64,000 nucleotides of DNA, taken from the NCBI GenBank assembly GCA_009746045.1, contig RPFO01000065.1, positions 5,221,368 through 5,285,367 of the forward strand, written 5' to 3'. The position numbers were made by a program, and so were the translations under genes. Below the pieces are notes generated by a model. That model made no database searches. It worked only from the letters and a program-made list of their open reading frames with translations, and was not told the DNA's origin. Origin of the DNA: Mesostigma viride (Eukaryota > Streptophyta > Mesostigmatophyceae > Mesostigmatales > Mesostigmataceae). Of this stretch, positions 46,345 through 57,108 are shown in pieces; within the stretch, counting starts at the first letter, position 1; each line of letters opens with the position of its first letter.

Positions 46345-49300
46345 TGTACTAGGTTGGGGTTCTTGTTTTAGCTGAAAGCGTCAGTTGACCATGGCGGCAT
46401 TTGTCCAAGAGAAAATGATGCGGAATTTCTAACGGAATTGTACACTTTCTAGCGGTAATGTAAACGGAAGTGACGAAGGAAATGTCCTCTGCTATCTTGG
46501 CGAGCTACTCCTGATTGGCTGCTTGAAGCTGCGACAATTCGATCTGAAACGGAGCTCGGTAGGCGATGTGCCTGGAATTTCGGGTCGTCTCGACTGACCG
46601 ACTGAATTGCGCCAGAATCTCTCTCTGTGCGCTTGTCCTTTAAGAATGCTAATGGATTTATTATGATAGCCGTGTCGATTGAGTTTGCAATAGATTCCGT
46701 AACTGTGCGCTGTGTATCCAAACGAAATAGACTGAGGTGATCTCTTGTGGGTCATGCTCGTCATGCTGATTGTCGGAATGCAGTTTTCTTGGGTCGTTAC
46801 TTGCTGCATGCAGTATGCTAGCTATTTCTCTGCGTCAACTGGGCACTATTGTCTTGTCTCGAGACGTTGTGGTTGCCTACGGGCAAGACTTTGTGCAGGA
46901 AACGTAGGCTCTGTGTGTGTTACAAAAGTCTGTTATTCGACGTTATCTGCGCTTCTTCTGCGCCGAAATTGCTAGTACTCCAGCAAGTCCATGACGACTT
47001 GCAATGTATAATTTGTTCTTTTGATTCGGCTGGTGGCTTCCTTCTCAGCCTGGGTGCTAAGCGTACTCAAATAAAGTTTATGCAGGTGATGAAAGTTGCA
47101 TGTACCGAGAAGAGGCTTGCTTCATCTTGTTCCTTGTTTGCAGCACCATGAGCTATGTGCTACCGGCTTTGGGACGCTTTTGCCAACTGAGGGCCACTGA
47201 GTGTGCCTGCTCTTAGTGTTCTGTTCTCCATTTCAGCCATGTCAAGAACAGTGTACTGGCTGCGCTGTTCGGCGTTCTCCCAGGTAACGGTTGCATTTTA
47301 TACCACATGCGCATGCGCAGTGTTGGGCTGTGCCCTGCTGAGACAGAGAGTTGGGATACCAGTGGTGATGATGATTGTGAGAGGCATTTTCAGTAACCCG
47401 TGTGTGACTGGGTATGGTGGTCTGGCTGAACCAGCCGTGGTGCATCCTGCCCGCTGGGGCAATATTGGTGCAGTGGAATCTGAGAACGAAACTGTATCAC
47501 TGAGTCGAGTGAGCCTTGTATTATCTGGGAGTGAGTGTGACGCTCTACTTGAACGTGCCATGTGGTGACTATTTGGAATTTGTTAATGAATGAGTGGCTG
47601 TCACACTTGTCGCTTGGCGTTCGTTGGATGATGCGTGGTGCCTCGGTGTGGCATGCTAATGTTTGTGGCTGCCGGTTATGGTTGGGCAGCTGGGATGAAG
47701 GCAGTTGTTTATGAGCGGACAGTGATGAGATGTCCCTCGCTGTTTTTTCTATGTGTCAATGACTGGAGACTTACTTGGACTAAGTGTCTGTGTCTTTTAT
47801 AAACCTGGAAAGGGGGCGTGTTTTCTCTAAAGACTTCCTCCGATGGGTTCTCTCTGTTTTTTCATCTGTGGTTTTTCATCTGTTTTTGTGGCTAGGGTTG
47901 CTCCGTGCGATCTATGAGTTGATGATAGAGTTTGCCTCTACATCTGACGAAGTTGCAAGGCGGTGTCTAAGCTGAGATTGCACATTTGAATGGGTTGTGG
48001 GATGGTGACCCGCTAAGCAAGGTTGCAGTGGCGTGTGACTTGTGTATGGCGTTTCTTTCAGGCAGTGCGTATCACGTGGAGGTTCCATTTAAGGCTTGAT
48101 GTGGACAGGATGTGCGTTGTTCATTCATATGAGAGCTTACAAGCAGAGGGATTGCTGGCCTGACAGTGGCATTATCCCGTGTCCTCTTGCTTTGAGCTCT
48201 GTCCATGCGCCGACTACTTCTATAGATGTGGGAGAGGCAACAGTATAGCAGACTAACGGCCCATTTGTGCATAGTCTGGGTCAGGTTGCCTCTACTGGGA
48301 TTGTCTACTGGGATTGTAATTTGTGTGCCGAGCTTCCATGGAGTTGAATTCTGATGTGAATGGCCTGTGCTGTGGCATGATGTTGAGTCATTGGCGGCAC
48401 CTTTTGATTGTGCCAGTGCAGACCTCTAGAAGGGAACTTGGTGAGTGTGCTCTGGATATGTTTGGGGTTGAAGGTCAGATGGTGCGTGCCGATTTAAGGT
48501 CAAGGTGCGTGCCGGTTGATGGCGTTCACTGCGGACTTGCATGCTCATGTTGAAGGGGGCATGTTAGGTCTGACCCACCGAGACTTAGTCCCTTCTCGGT
48601 TGCCCAGGCAGCAGCTCGGTCCATGGAGAGATCGCTCGCGGGTGTGCACAGAAAGGGGGCATCCCGCTGGAGCTTGCATGTAGGAGGGTCCCGCCTGGGG
48701 CAAAGGGAGCTGTGAGCGGGGGAAGCTACCCTTGGGAACGAGGAAGAAATGGGAGCTTGGAATTGAGTACACTAAAAGGGGGCCCACCACAGACAAAGTT
48801 GTCCCACTTAGTATCCGGACGCTTGGTGGGGCATGGGTGGCAGATTGAGATCGGTGTCTGATTCATCACACAGTACCTCTCTGGGCGTGCAGCTAATCTC
48901 TGTGGTATTGTTCCCTAAGGTGCCGGTGCTGTGAGTGACAACGTTTTGGGTACCAGCGATCAGGTGGGGTTACTAGTGCAGGTACCGATTTGGCGGTGGT
49001 AACTGCAGTCAGGTGTTGCTTGTGTGAACTTGCTGTGTCTCCTCTCCGCCAACGACCTTTTCTTCTAAACCAACCCATCGTGGTGCGTTAGCTCCGTGGC
49101 GTGTCACTTCACGCGTCCTTATGCTCGTGTTGGTCGGTCAAACGCACATTTTACTCCTTAATAAAAGGAAAGCGTTGGGAATTGTACTGTTTTGCGGGCG
49201 TAGAAGTACCTCATGAGCGTTTGGTAACAATTCGGGTTTTGCGCAGTTGGTATTGTTCTGGAACGGTGGCTGTGACCATGACACTGGTTTGGGTTGTTCA

Positions 49301-51606
49301 GAGATGGGAGCTAGCAGACAGATACTTGGTCTGGTGATGAACGGATCTGCACCCGTGGTGTACATGCCCCGATATATTTATGTTGCCAAGCAGTGGGTCT
49401 GTGGTGCGGGACCAATGGGGAGCATGAGTGGAGTCATGCGCGCGCCCTGGTCGTTGTGTTCAGGCTCAATAATGCTTGACAACAGCAGAGCTGAACGTGT
49501 GTGCCTAGCCTGGGAAGTTCAGCTCCAGCAGCACCATGGGGAGACGGTGGCCCTGACACACTCCCCGCGACAGATGGTGAACAGGACATAGGCTGATGCC
49601 TGATGTTGAGGAGGGGGAAACCCTGCTTGGAAGCTGACTTGGGTGGTGAGAGTAGGACTAGCTACCCTACTTGCCACTTCTGCTGGATGAGGGGTTGCCC
49701 AAATCCGGGGGCAGTACGGCTAGAGTACCTAGGCATTTCGGGGGTTGCCCCACTTGCTGATGGTAATGCGAGCAGTCTGCGAGGCTCATACTTGCCCGGT
49801 ATGAAGCGACTGCTGGGGTCTTGCGGACCAGAGGTGCTGTGACACCTACTGAAGGCAAGGGAGCGCGGGGTCCGGTAGTGCTCGGGCACTAGCCGATGGC
49901 GCTCAATTCGCGGGCTGGTGGTGCAAGGTGCATCAACCACAGGCGAGGATACACGCTTTGGAGAGACGTGTTGATGATGAGGCGGAAGGAGATGACGCCT
50001 GGGATTTTACACCGCGGGCCGGCAGTGCGTGGTGCATGCCGCAGGCGGGGTATGCTTGTTGTGGGCACTGGATGTGCTTAGATGCACGGGAATGTAGATG
50101 TGTCGAGGGTCTTCCGCAGCATGATGGTTTTATGAGCGAAGCACCTTGTGAGGATGGGTATGTGGGCATAGGATCAGTGTTGCATGATGCATGTGAATTA
50201 TGCACACTGTTTTGAGTTGTCTCATTCAGTGATGGTCCTTGTTGCATATGATGTGGTGCTGTGAGCTGTGAGATGATCGTAAATAGTTTTGACATAGGCA
50301 TCCAAACGTGCAAACGAGTGAATTGGCTGAAATCACCCAATTGATATGCATCAATATGTGACATTTCCTATAAGAGTGAGGCTATGTGAGCAGGTCTGAG
50401 TTTAACGGGAATATGGTGGGCAGTTTGCCCTAAACTTTTGTGGCCTGAGTAGATGGTGTGGTGTATATTTGGGGGCCGCGATGAATGTTATGTGGACAAA
50501 GCATGGATGCTGGTGAGAGCATGTCATTGGAGTTGGATGTCCTTGTGAGTGGTGTCTACTTTATGGGAGTGAGGGAATGTGTTCTGTGACCGTATGGCTT
50601 GTTGATAGTCAGTGTGAACTACTTGCAGAGTGTGCCTTGGCGTTGGGGAGGCCGCAGGCAAGGGCATGGGCCAGGAAGGCCTTGGGAGTGTGTGCCGGTA
50701 ATATCAAGCCTACTGGATTAATGTGGCACTGCAAATCTGATTGCTGAACAGGTCTGAGTACCTGAGTTCTTGATTCATTTCTTGCTTCTCTCTTGATGGT
50801 CAGTGTGGTATTGACCCCACGGGTCCGTGTCAGCTCATGTTCGTTTTATTCGGGTACGTGGGAAGTCGGGTACTTTGGTCCAGGAAGGATCGTCTGGTGG
50901 GCAGTGGGCAAATGACTCACCTGGTTGACCTGGCAAAGCCGCAAAGGTGGCGGTGTGATTCCTAGTGCCTGGCGTAAAGTGATCGAGTGTTGATGAGGTC
51001 AGTGGCACAGATGGTCTTGGTGGACCAGTCTTGTATTCTCGCTTGCTTACATGACTTTCTAGCACATGCTGATAATATGAGCAGGGCATCAATGGGCGCC
51101 TGATAACGGGGTTGGCACTCCCCTAGTACATAATGTTCTGGCTCGTATTATTTTGTGTGGTGTGTGCAGATGATCTGTGCAATGTTGAAGCTGAGTATGC
51201 TGATGTGTGGTGGTGGCAGATCCATGTTGGATAATCGTCAATGCGTATGCATATATGATTTCTGGCCTGCGCTGGTTGTCTCCTTGATACATTTAGTGAT
51301 GTGTAGTTGACAAGTGATACCGTTATAGCCAAGTGATGTTGATTTTGGTTATCTTGGTTGTCTCATTGATTCTCGCTTATTGTCTTTGTTTGGTATGCAT
51401 GGTTGTGACCAACAGTGTTTATTTGTGGGTCTTGGTTTTGCTTGAGGAGTTAATGGTGTGTCATGTGACAGTTACATAGTGTTATGTCTAAGAGGTGATG
51501 ACGAGTAGTTGTTGTGAAATGGCATCAGTTGTGGGTGCGGACAGGCTAAGTGTGGTTCTGATTGAAAATCACATGGGGATGTGACTGCTCGGGAAAAATG
51601 GGCTGG
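46345..51606. other. Interior of the LTR element, no genes seen
   Basis: 5.26 kb with a strong T/G bias on the plus strand and no frame over about 160 codons. I found no retroviral motifs, tRNA or rRNA. The left junction sequence TGTACTAGGTTGGGG does not resemble the usual tRNA-Met primer site. Confidence 0.6.
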
Positions 51607-52157
51607 TGTTGTCTTTTATGGCTCGCAGTCACATTGGTGGGTAAACTATAACAACCTGTGTTGATTGGTGCATTAACCAGCTGGTGGTAATTCATACAAG
51701 TTTGTGTTCACCCATCTTGTCTGTGTTAATTGGTGTTGGTATTTGATGAGCTGATGTGGGATATGTGTTGATCTGGTATTGTGACTAATCGAGTGAGCGG
51801 AAGTCTGTCAGTGATCGGAAGTTGAGTACTTTCGGTTGTGGCCGATGTGTGTGGCGCCGCGCCGGTACGTGTGCAGTTTTACTACTTGCGGTGGTATCGC
51901 TCTATTTCTGGGTACTTTGTGGCGTCGCGTTGATAGCTTCAGTTCGCGGTATGTGTGTCTTGTGGTTGAGCTGATGCGTTGCGGTGATGATCCACAAAGG
52001 CAGCCGTCATTACATTTTGGGGCGCAATCACCATGTGAGCGCGCGCACCTACGGGCCTAAGGGCTGCGGGCTATGGATCTGAGCACAATACCCACTACCA
52101 TCATCTTCGAGGATCTTCGCCAACTCCTTAAGCTTGTAATTGATGCTTTATTTAACA
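51607..52157 (+). repeat. Right LTR, 551 bp
   Basis: TG...CA ends; followed by the AGGCC target duplication and the 3' part of the split viral gene. Confidence 0.85.
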
Positions 52158-52290
52158 AGGCCTGGTCCCAATAGGATATTAGCGCCTCCCAACCATACAC
52201 GTGGAAGCATTTTAGGGTTTTTAGAAGAATTAGGAATTGACCCGCGGCTTTATAACGAGGAGGTTGCAGGCGAACTCTTGCTCGGTCTCA

Positions 52291-52686
52291 TCATTTTGTG
52301 GCTTGTCCATTCCGTCCGCGGATGAGCGCTAGCCCCACCCGGCGCGCGGAATCAAAGGACTGGCTAGGACGTTTCTTGTCCGCCTTTGTGTCAGGCCCCC
52401 ACTCTATGTACAGTCGGCACCCCCCGACTTGTTTCACTCGGAACCCCCTTCTGTACAATCTTTTGCCTACCTGGCGCACGATAGCCGACGGGGAGTATAT
52501 TGGCAGTCCAAACTGGTACACCGGCACCGTGTAGAACGCAAACTGCCTTCCGTGTCGAGCGTTGGCCTCGATCACCAGCTCGGCAGCATGAAGGAGGCGC
52601 TCCTCCGCGATGCGGCTGCCCCTTTCAGCCTCCTTTGACATCGTGTACGCGCGTGTCGCGGTTACCGGTTTTTTAGAATGAAACAT
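52291..52686 (-). CDS. DUF5759-like protein
   Basis: 131 residues from ATG 52686. The core FAFYTVPVYQFGLPIYSPSA followed by IVRQVGKRLYRRGFRVKQVGG and LYIEW fits a small giant-virus family (aromatic-x-VPxxxxGxPxY, then a helix ending in GFxVxxx, then LYIxW). The tail is basic. No function is known; family members are often near capsid or membrane genes. Its 3' end overlaps the interrupted membrane gene by 35 bp. Confidence 0.55.
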   Translation of the reverse strand: MFHSKKPVTATRAYTMSKEAERGSRIAEERLLHAAELVIEANARHGRQFAFYTVPVYQFGLPIYSPSAIVRQVGKRLYRRGFRVKQVGGCRLYIEWGPDTKADKKRPSQSFDSARRVGLALIRGRNGQATK

Positions 52687-52708
52687 CTGTAACTATAGGT
52701 ACGTCATT

Positions 52709-53191
52709 ATGTCGGCGGAAATAATAGCGGATGCCCCCAATGCCGTGTACATCCCCCAGGACGCAAAGGACGCAATCACCCTGCATTCCGTGCCAGAGCG
52801 CTGGAGTTTCACGTCCATTGAGCAGGTGCTGCATGGAAAGCCGGACCTTTATGACATCCTTCGTCCCTTGAACTCCAAAGGCCCGCTGTCTGTGGGCGTG
52901 TACTACTCCCACGTTGGGCGCGGCAAGAACGCGTTTGCCTCTAAAGTACTGGGCCACCCCATACTTGGAGACGTGTTGATTATGAAGACGTACGACGATG
53001 GGGAATCTCCCACGAAAGTGTTGGGGATCACGCCAAACGAGATAGACCTGATTGTGAGATGCCCCAAGGACACATGGCTGAATGCGGTGTGCTCAGAATC
53101 GCCCCCCCCACCTGCTCCCTCGTGCAGGGTGTGCGGGAAGCCGTACTTTGGTCTATCGAGAGATATGGTGTGCAGTTGTGCTGCGTTATGA
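52709..53191 (+). CDS. DUF3846-like protein with zinc-binding C-terminus
   Basis: 160 residues; ATG 52709. The middle has NAFASKVLGHPILGDVLIMKT followed by TPNEIDLIVR, which fits DUF3846 (Asn-x-x-Ala, LGxPIxGD, then a two-residue acidic helix). The C-terminus has SCRVCGKPYFGLSRDMVCSC, a small zinc motif. It is divergent from 52686 with a 22-bp gap. Function unknown. Confidence 0.5.
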   Translation: MSAEIIADAPNAVYIPQDAKDAITLHSVPERWSFTSIEQVLHGKPDLYDILRPLNSKGPLSVGVYYSHVGRGKNAFASKVLGHPILGDVLIMKTYDDGESPTKVLGITPNEIDLIVRCPKDTWLNAVCSESPPPPAPSCRVCGKPYFGLSRDMVCSCAAL

Positions 53192-53231
53192 GACGCAAAT
53201 TTATTTATTAGTCAATATTACAAGCGTTTAC

Positions 53232-53459
53232 ATGTTTCTGTCAATGCAACCCCAACAAAACGATGCAAACCGTCAGAAGAGAGAAGACGCTCCCACGTGG
53301 TCTCCGCTGATGATTGCTGCCGTGGTCGCCATTGCAGTAGGGGCGTATTTGGTCTGGCGTCGCAGCTCACGGCCGAGCTACACCGGCGTCCCGGTATCTC
53401 GCTCCATCCCGGGCGAGACCCTTGGCCTTGGCGCTGCGGAGGGGATGCTCGTCGGCTAA
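53232..53459 (+). CDS. Small single-pass membrane protein
   Basis: 75 residues from ATG 53232 (a second ATG is 12 bases later). A polar, basic N-terminus (QPQQNDANRQKRED) is followed by one hydrophobic helix (MIAAVVAIAVGAYLVW), a basic stop-transfer (RRSSR) and a Gly/Ser-rich tail. The stop is directly next to the end of the convergent gene at 53460. Confidence 0.55.
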   Translation: MFLSMQPQQNDANRQKREDAPTWSPLMIAAVVAIAVGAYLVWRRSSRPSYTGVPVSRSIPGETLGLGAAEGMLVG

Positions 53460-54088
53460 TCAAGCACCCTCCTCCACGATCACCTCATTCTCCACCGCAA
53501 CATCCTCCTGCGCATCGCCCTGTACTCCTTGCTCCCCCGCCTCCTTGGCATCCTGAATGCGTTTGGCGTTGAAAGCCTTCACCTTCTCCCTCTGCGAGTG
53601 GTACCCGTCCATGATCTTGTTGAGGCGGTCATCCGTGTACTTGTGCCGAATCTCGCCGCGGATGTCGTCGGGTAGAGGCAACACCAGCCAGTTGTACATG
53701 CTGACCACAAAGATGTCAAAGTTTGGGTCGTCGCTCATTAGCGCTTCGGCGTGTTCTCCAGCCGCTTCCGTTGTATCAAAGACACCTCTGATCTTGAGCG
53801 CCATGTGGTTGCTTTGGGGGGGGACCACCATGCTCACCACCGCGTAGCTCTGCCCAGACACCTTCAGGTGTTCGGGATCGGGCCGCGCCTCCCGTGTTTT
53901 ACGGTCCGGCGCAGGGGGGCAGGGGCATCATTGGAGTGAATTGATACAGGCAGTTCCTCCTGCGTCTGAGCCCCCCCTTGCATGGACGCTGGCATCTGAC
54001 CGGACTCCTGAAACTGCTTGTGCTCCTCCTCCGTCAGCACAACAGGGGATCCGATGCTCATGTTCAAGAACTTGCCCTTGCCCGCCAT
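53460..54088 (-). CDS. DUF5832-like conserved giant-virus protein, one frameshift
   Basis: ATG 54088 (MAGKGKFLNMSIGSPVVLTEEE). One base missing in the G6 run near 53911-53916 (plus strand) joins it to a frame with SGQSYAVVSMVVPP, then MALKIRGVFDTTEAAGEHAEAL, DPNFDIFVVSMYNWLVLPLPDD and LNKIMDGYHSQ. This is the DUF5832 pattern shared by phycodna- and mimiviruses. Corrected length is about 208 residues. The tail is acidic (VAVENEVIVEEGA). The role is unknown; it is often a virion protein. Confidence 0.65.
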
Positions 54089-54133
54089 AGTCTCTCATGT
54101 GCTGAAGAAATTCTATTTGGGAACGTAAGCGAA

Positions 54134-54682
54134 TCAACCATCATAGGCGTCGTAGTACCTGTCCTCGTCCCCTAGGATGTTAGACCCGTCTAACCTCTCG
54201 ACGTTCCTCTTGCGATGGTTGACAGTGTAGAAAGGATGAGGTATGGCATCCCCCTCCGGCTGCTCGTCACCCAAGAAGATTCTGGCGTATCGTTCATAGT
54301 CATCCAGGGTGGAGTAGACGCTATTTAGTTTCCCTAGCCGGTTCGCCGCGTCTCTGTTTATGGAATCCACAATACCCCAGATACGGCTCAGGTCCCCGCT
54401 CTCGACCGCTCTTCGCTCTAGCAGAGACGCGTCGGCGCGGAGACTATACACAAGTCGGATCATTTGCGCCACCTCCTGGTCGGGCACAGAGACCCCCCAC
54501 GAGGCAAACACCGCGCTCTGGATCGCCTTTATGTTTTCTGGCCGAAAGATCTCCGCGTGGACCGGGTACAAGGAACCAACGAGTCGCTCGTCAGATACGC
54601 GGGGGGGGGTGGCGGATATTCCACCGTACATTCGGGAAATGGACATGTTGATGTTGTCAGGCACGTTCTCAACGGGATACAT
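54134..54682 (-). CDS. DUF5761-like virion protein
   Basis: 182 residues from ATG 54682 (MYPVENVPDNINMSISRMYGG). The block FRPENIKAIQSAVFASWGVSVPDQEVAQMIRLVYS fits the DUF5761 pattern (F-x-x-x-NI-x-x-[IL]Q..., then a helix ending MRxIY). The tail carries RKRNVERLDGSNILGDEDRYYDAYDG. Members occur in algal giant viruses as structural proteins. It is divergent from the RuvC gene with a 30-bp gap. Confidence 0.55.
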   Translation of the reverse strand: MYPVENVPDNINMSISRMYGGISATPPRVSDERLVGSLYPVHAEIFRPENIKAIQSAVFASWGVSVPDQEVAQMIRLVYSLRADASLLERRAVESGDLSRIWGIVDSINRDAANRLGKLNSVYSTLDDYERYARIFLGDEQPEGDAIPHPFYTVNHRKRNVERLDGSNILGDEDRYYDAYDG

Positions 54683-54712
54683 TTTATATTAGTGCAATAA
54701 TATTAATTGGGG

Positions 54713-55306
54713 ATGATTGTGCTAAGCTTTGATGTGGGAATCACCAACCTGGCGTACTGCATTGTGAAGTTGACGGAAGGACCAGGGAATGAATACGTTC
54801 GAGGCCTCCCTTTTGAGATCCTGGGCTGGGAAGTGATCGACCTGAAGGCGCAGTCACTGGACGACGCGTGCCGGAAGCTCCCTAAGGAGCTTTTCAAGCG
54901 CATATCTACGCTGGGGTGCGCCGACAAGGTCGTGATCGAGAGGCAGACGAAGACAAACGTCAAGATGAAGGTGATGAGCCACGCCTTGCAGGTGTTCTTT
55001 GAAACGCATCTGGCCTTGCGCCCGGTTGTGGGAGAGGAGATGAAGCCTATGGGGATAGAATTTTCGTCCGCGCTCAAGAAGCTGAGTGTGTACTCAGGCC
55101 CGGAGATTGTGTGCGCGGTTCAGAATCCCTATCGCAGGAACAAGAAGGTTGCGGTGGAGCACGTTACAAAAATACTAGAAAAGTACCCTGTGTTTATGAA
55201 CTTCTTTCACGCGCTTCCCAAAAAGGGTGACGCCGCTGACGCCCTTTTGCATGCTCTCGTGTTCCTGCATGCCCAATGGACCCGGGGTCGCAAGGTGGAT
55301 ATATGA
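54713..55306 (+). CDS. A22-type RuvC-like Holliday junction resolvase
   Basis: 197 residues; ATG 54713 (MIVLSFDVG). An RNase H fold with the four acidic residues of the family: Asp7 in SFDVG, Glu76 in VVIERQ, and Asp173 and Asp176 in KKGDAADALLHAL. Poxvirus A22-type enzymes cut four-way junctions in replicated concatemers. Start by ATG rather than the TTG six bases upstream. It lies with the YqaJ exonuclease and the primase in a replication/recombination cluster. Confidence 0.85.
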   Translation: MIVLSFDVGITNLAYCIVKLTEGPGNEYVRGLPFEILGWEVIDLKAQSLDDACRKLPKELFKRISTLGCADKVVIERQTKTNVKMKVMSHALQVFFETHLALRPVVGEEMKPMGIEFSSALKKLSVYSGPEIVCAVQNPYRRNKKVAVEHVTKILEKYPVFMNFFHALPKKGDAADALLHALVFLHAQWTRGRKVDI

Positions 55307-55367
55307 ATGCGTCTAGAGAGGGCTCAAAAAAATGCCGCAGATGTGTTATATGCAAGGAGCATGAAAA

Positions 55368-56176
55368 ATGGAGCCCACGCAATCACAGACGGTCGGGGAC
55401 GGGCAGGGGGGGGAGTATGTTCACCCTGTTGTGAAAGCGTTGTTAGAGATAAAAACGGCACCCCAGCACTCGCCCGAGTGGTTTGCAATCCGCGACCGTA
55501 TGTTGACCGCGTCCGACGTGGCAGCCGCGATTGGGGCGAATCCTTATCAATCTGTCGACAAGCTTCTCCGTAAAAAGCTGGGAGATGACAAAATTACGTG
55601 TTCCAGGGCAACGCGGCCACACGGCACGGGACCGCGAACGAGGACGTGGCCGCAGAGGAATACTCCCGCCAGACGGGGAAGAAGTGCCTTCAGTTCGGAC
55701 TGATACCCCACCCTCTGCACCCGTGGCTTGGGGGGAGCCCGGATCGCATCACCACGGATGGCGTGCTGGTGGAAATCAAGTGCCCCCTCCGACGGGAGAT
55801 CAAACACGAGATCCCGTCATACTACCTCCCTCAAGTCCAGGTATTGATGGAAATCATCAACCTGGAGCTTTGCCACTTTGTGCAATTCCGTCCAGCCACC
55901 ACATGGGGAGGCATGGAAATGGATATCCTTGAAATAAAGAGAGACCGGAATTGGTTTCGCCAGAAGCTGCCCCTCATGCAAAAGTTTAGGGACAGCTGGG
56001 TAGAGGCGACGGAAAATGGCGGTCTGGAATTCCTAAAGAAAAAAGGTGTTTTCTGCAGCAGCTCCTCGTCTGGAGAGGAGTGCGAAGAGGACGGACAGCA
56101 CGTGCGAAAGCGGAAGAAGATGGTAGAGGTCACCATCGACCCCCCTTTTCCTTTTCTGGAGAGAGTCACTGGATGA
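55368..56176 (+). CDS. YqaJ/lambda-type exonuclease, one frameshift
   Basis: ATG 55368. The family pattern appears in order: HSPEWFAIRDRMLTASDVAAAIG, then (after one base is added in the A4 run near 55590) FQGNAATRHGTANEDVAAEEY, GGSPDRIT with the Asp of the PD-(D/E)XK site, LVEIKCP with Glu and Lys, and YYLPQVQVLMEI with the QxQ motif. The tail is acidic and then basic (VRKRKK). Corrected length is about 270 residues. It makes single-stranded ends for viral recombination. Confidence 0.85.
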
Positions 56177-56242
56177 AAGAGTCAATGGATGAGATTGTTT
56201 TATTAGGCCTTGTATTTCATATCTCATTTAATGATAATACGC

Positions 56243-56505
56243 ATGAACGCTTGTCATGTTGTAACCCCATTTCAAATGCGAAAATTGGTAAACGCCCTTA
56301 AACATTTGCCCCAATCAGACAAGGTATCGCTGTGCTCTGGGGTGATCAGCGACCTTCAGGCGGGAGTGTACAGATTCCAAGACGAGCAAGCTGTCCTGGA
56401 ACAACTGAGCGACATCCAGGCGAAGGCGGTTGATGAAAAAGGTTACAGGAGCTGTCCCGTGTCGCCTTGTCGGACACCACACCAGTCGCCAAAGAGAAGG
56501 GGTAA
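56243..56505 (+). CDS. Small helical protein, one frameshift
   Basis: ATG 56243 (MNACHVVTPFQMRKLVNALKHLP). The helical frame continues to AKAVDEK; adding one A in the A5 run near 56437-56441 gives a natural ending (RLQELSRVALSDTTPVAKEKG) and a TAA at 56503-56505. Without the correction the frame runs on in Arg-rich nonsense. About 87 residues; unknown function. Confidence 0.45.
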
Positions 56506-56583
56506 CCTCAACCGCTGTCCTCGAATTCGGAGGAGGGCGTCGGAGCGTGCCCATGGGGTGACAACGTTGCGTTGGAAGCACCA

Positions 56584-56805
56584 TCAACGAAATGACGAGT
56601 GCGCCAACGCAAAATCCTCGAAAGACGCATAGGACAAGTTTTGAAGAAGCGGGTACCCGTAGGTGGCGCACTGCTCCTTCAGGGTCAAGTACAAATTTAG
56701 AAGCTCCTCCCTGTACTGGCACTGGCGGTGGTCTGGAAGCTCGGGATGCGGCTGGCACTCGCACTCGGTCACGGGAAGCCCGCAATCGCACTCGTGACTC
56801 GCCAT
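56584..56805 (-). CDS. Small Cys-rich protein
   Basis: 73 residues; ATG 56805. The N-terminus MASHECDCGLPVTECECQPHPE holds Cys and His residues suited to bind a metal, followed by a helix (YREELLNLYLTLKEQC). No family recognised. Confidence 0.45.
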   Translation of the reverse strand: MASHECDCGLPVTECECQPHPELPDHRQCQYREELLNLYLTLKEQCATYGYPLLQNLSYASFEDFALAHSSFR

Positions 56806-56858
56806 GAGCTTGTTGGGGGCTCGTTGAGGTATGAATCAACATGGGCCAACAAAATTTA

Positions 56859-57080
56859 TCACAGCCTGTAAACGAGCCCTGGCGGCCTGGAGGCAAATGT
56901 AGAGGGGATGTAGAGGGCCAGGATCAGAGACGCCAACCAGAACGGGGTCAGCGTCTGCCGCGCGCCAACTCCAAACTTCATGGGCCGACCATCGGCCTCA
57001 AACATGCACTGGGGTTTGAGCCTCAGGAGCATATAGGAAGAGAGGAAAAACACGCCAAGGGACGCGGCCAGTCGTGTCAT
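56859..57080 (-). CDS. Small two-helix membrane protein
   Basis: 73 residues; ATG 57080 (MTRLAASLGVFFLSSYMLL). There are two hydrophobic segments (residues 3-20 and about 45-62, TPFWLASLILALYIPS) with a basic loop between. It resembles the other small viral membrane proteins in the window. Confidence 0.45.
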   Translation of the reverse strand: MTRLAASLGVFFLSSYMLLRLKPQCMFEADGRPMKFGVGARQTLTPFWLASLILALYIPSTFASRPPGLVYRL

Positions 57081-57108
57081 TGAGTGATCCGTAGTAATAC
57101 CAAAGAAT

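Larger units (their letters stand above)
45794..52157 (+). mobile_element. 6.4-kb non-coding LTR retrotransposon derivative (LARD-like)
   Basis: Two 551-bp direct repeats (45794-46344 and 51607-52157), both starting TGTTG and ending AACA, flank a 5,262-bp interior. Target duplication AGGCC is at 45789-45793 and 52158-52162. A purine-rich tract (GGGAAAAATGGG) precedes the right LTR. The interior has no gag, protease, RT or integrase frame and is T/G-rich on the plus strand; only short random-looking frames are present. It must have been mobilised by another element. The LTRs look identical where compared, so insertion is recent. Confidence 0.85.
45729..52325 (+). pseudogene. Small membrane-protein gene split by an LTR element
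   Basis: The 5' part runs from ATG 45729 to 45793 and the 3' part from 52163 to TGA 52323-52325. Removing the LTR element and one copy of the target duplication AGGCC joins them in one open frame of about 75 codons. The C-terminal part has a hydrophobic segment (LLLGLIILWLVHSV). The gene looks like the other small membrane-protein genes here. In its present form only a chimeric frame starting in the right LTR (52140) is open. Confidence 0.65.

Noticed and set aside
46345-46360. tRNA primer-binding site next to the left LTR
   Set aside because: The sequence TGTACTAGGTTGGGG does not match a usual tRNA 3' end; left unassigned.
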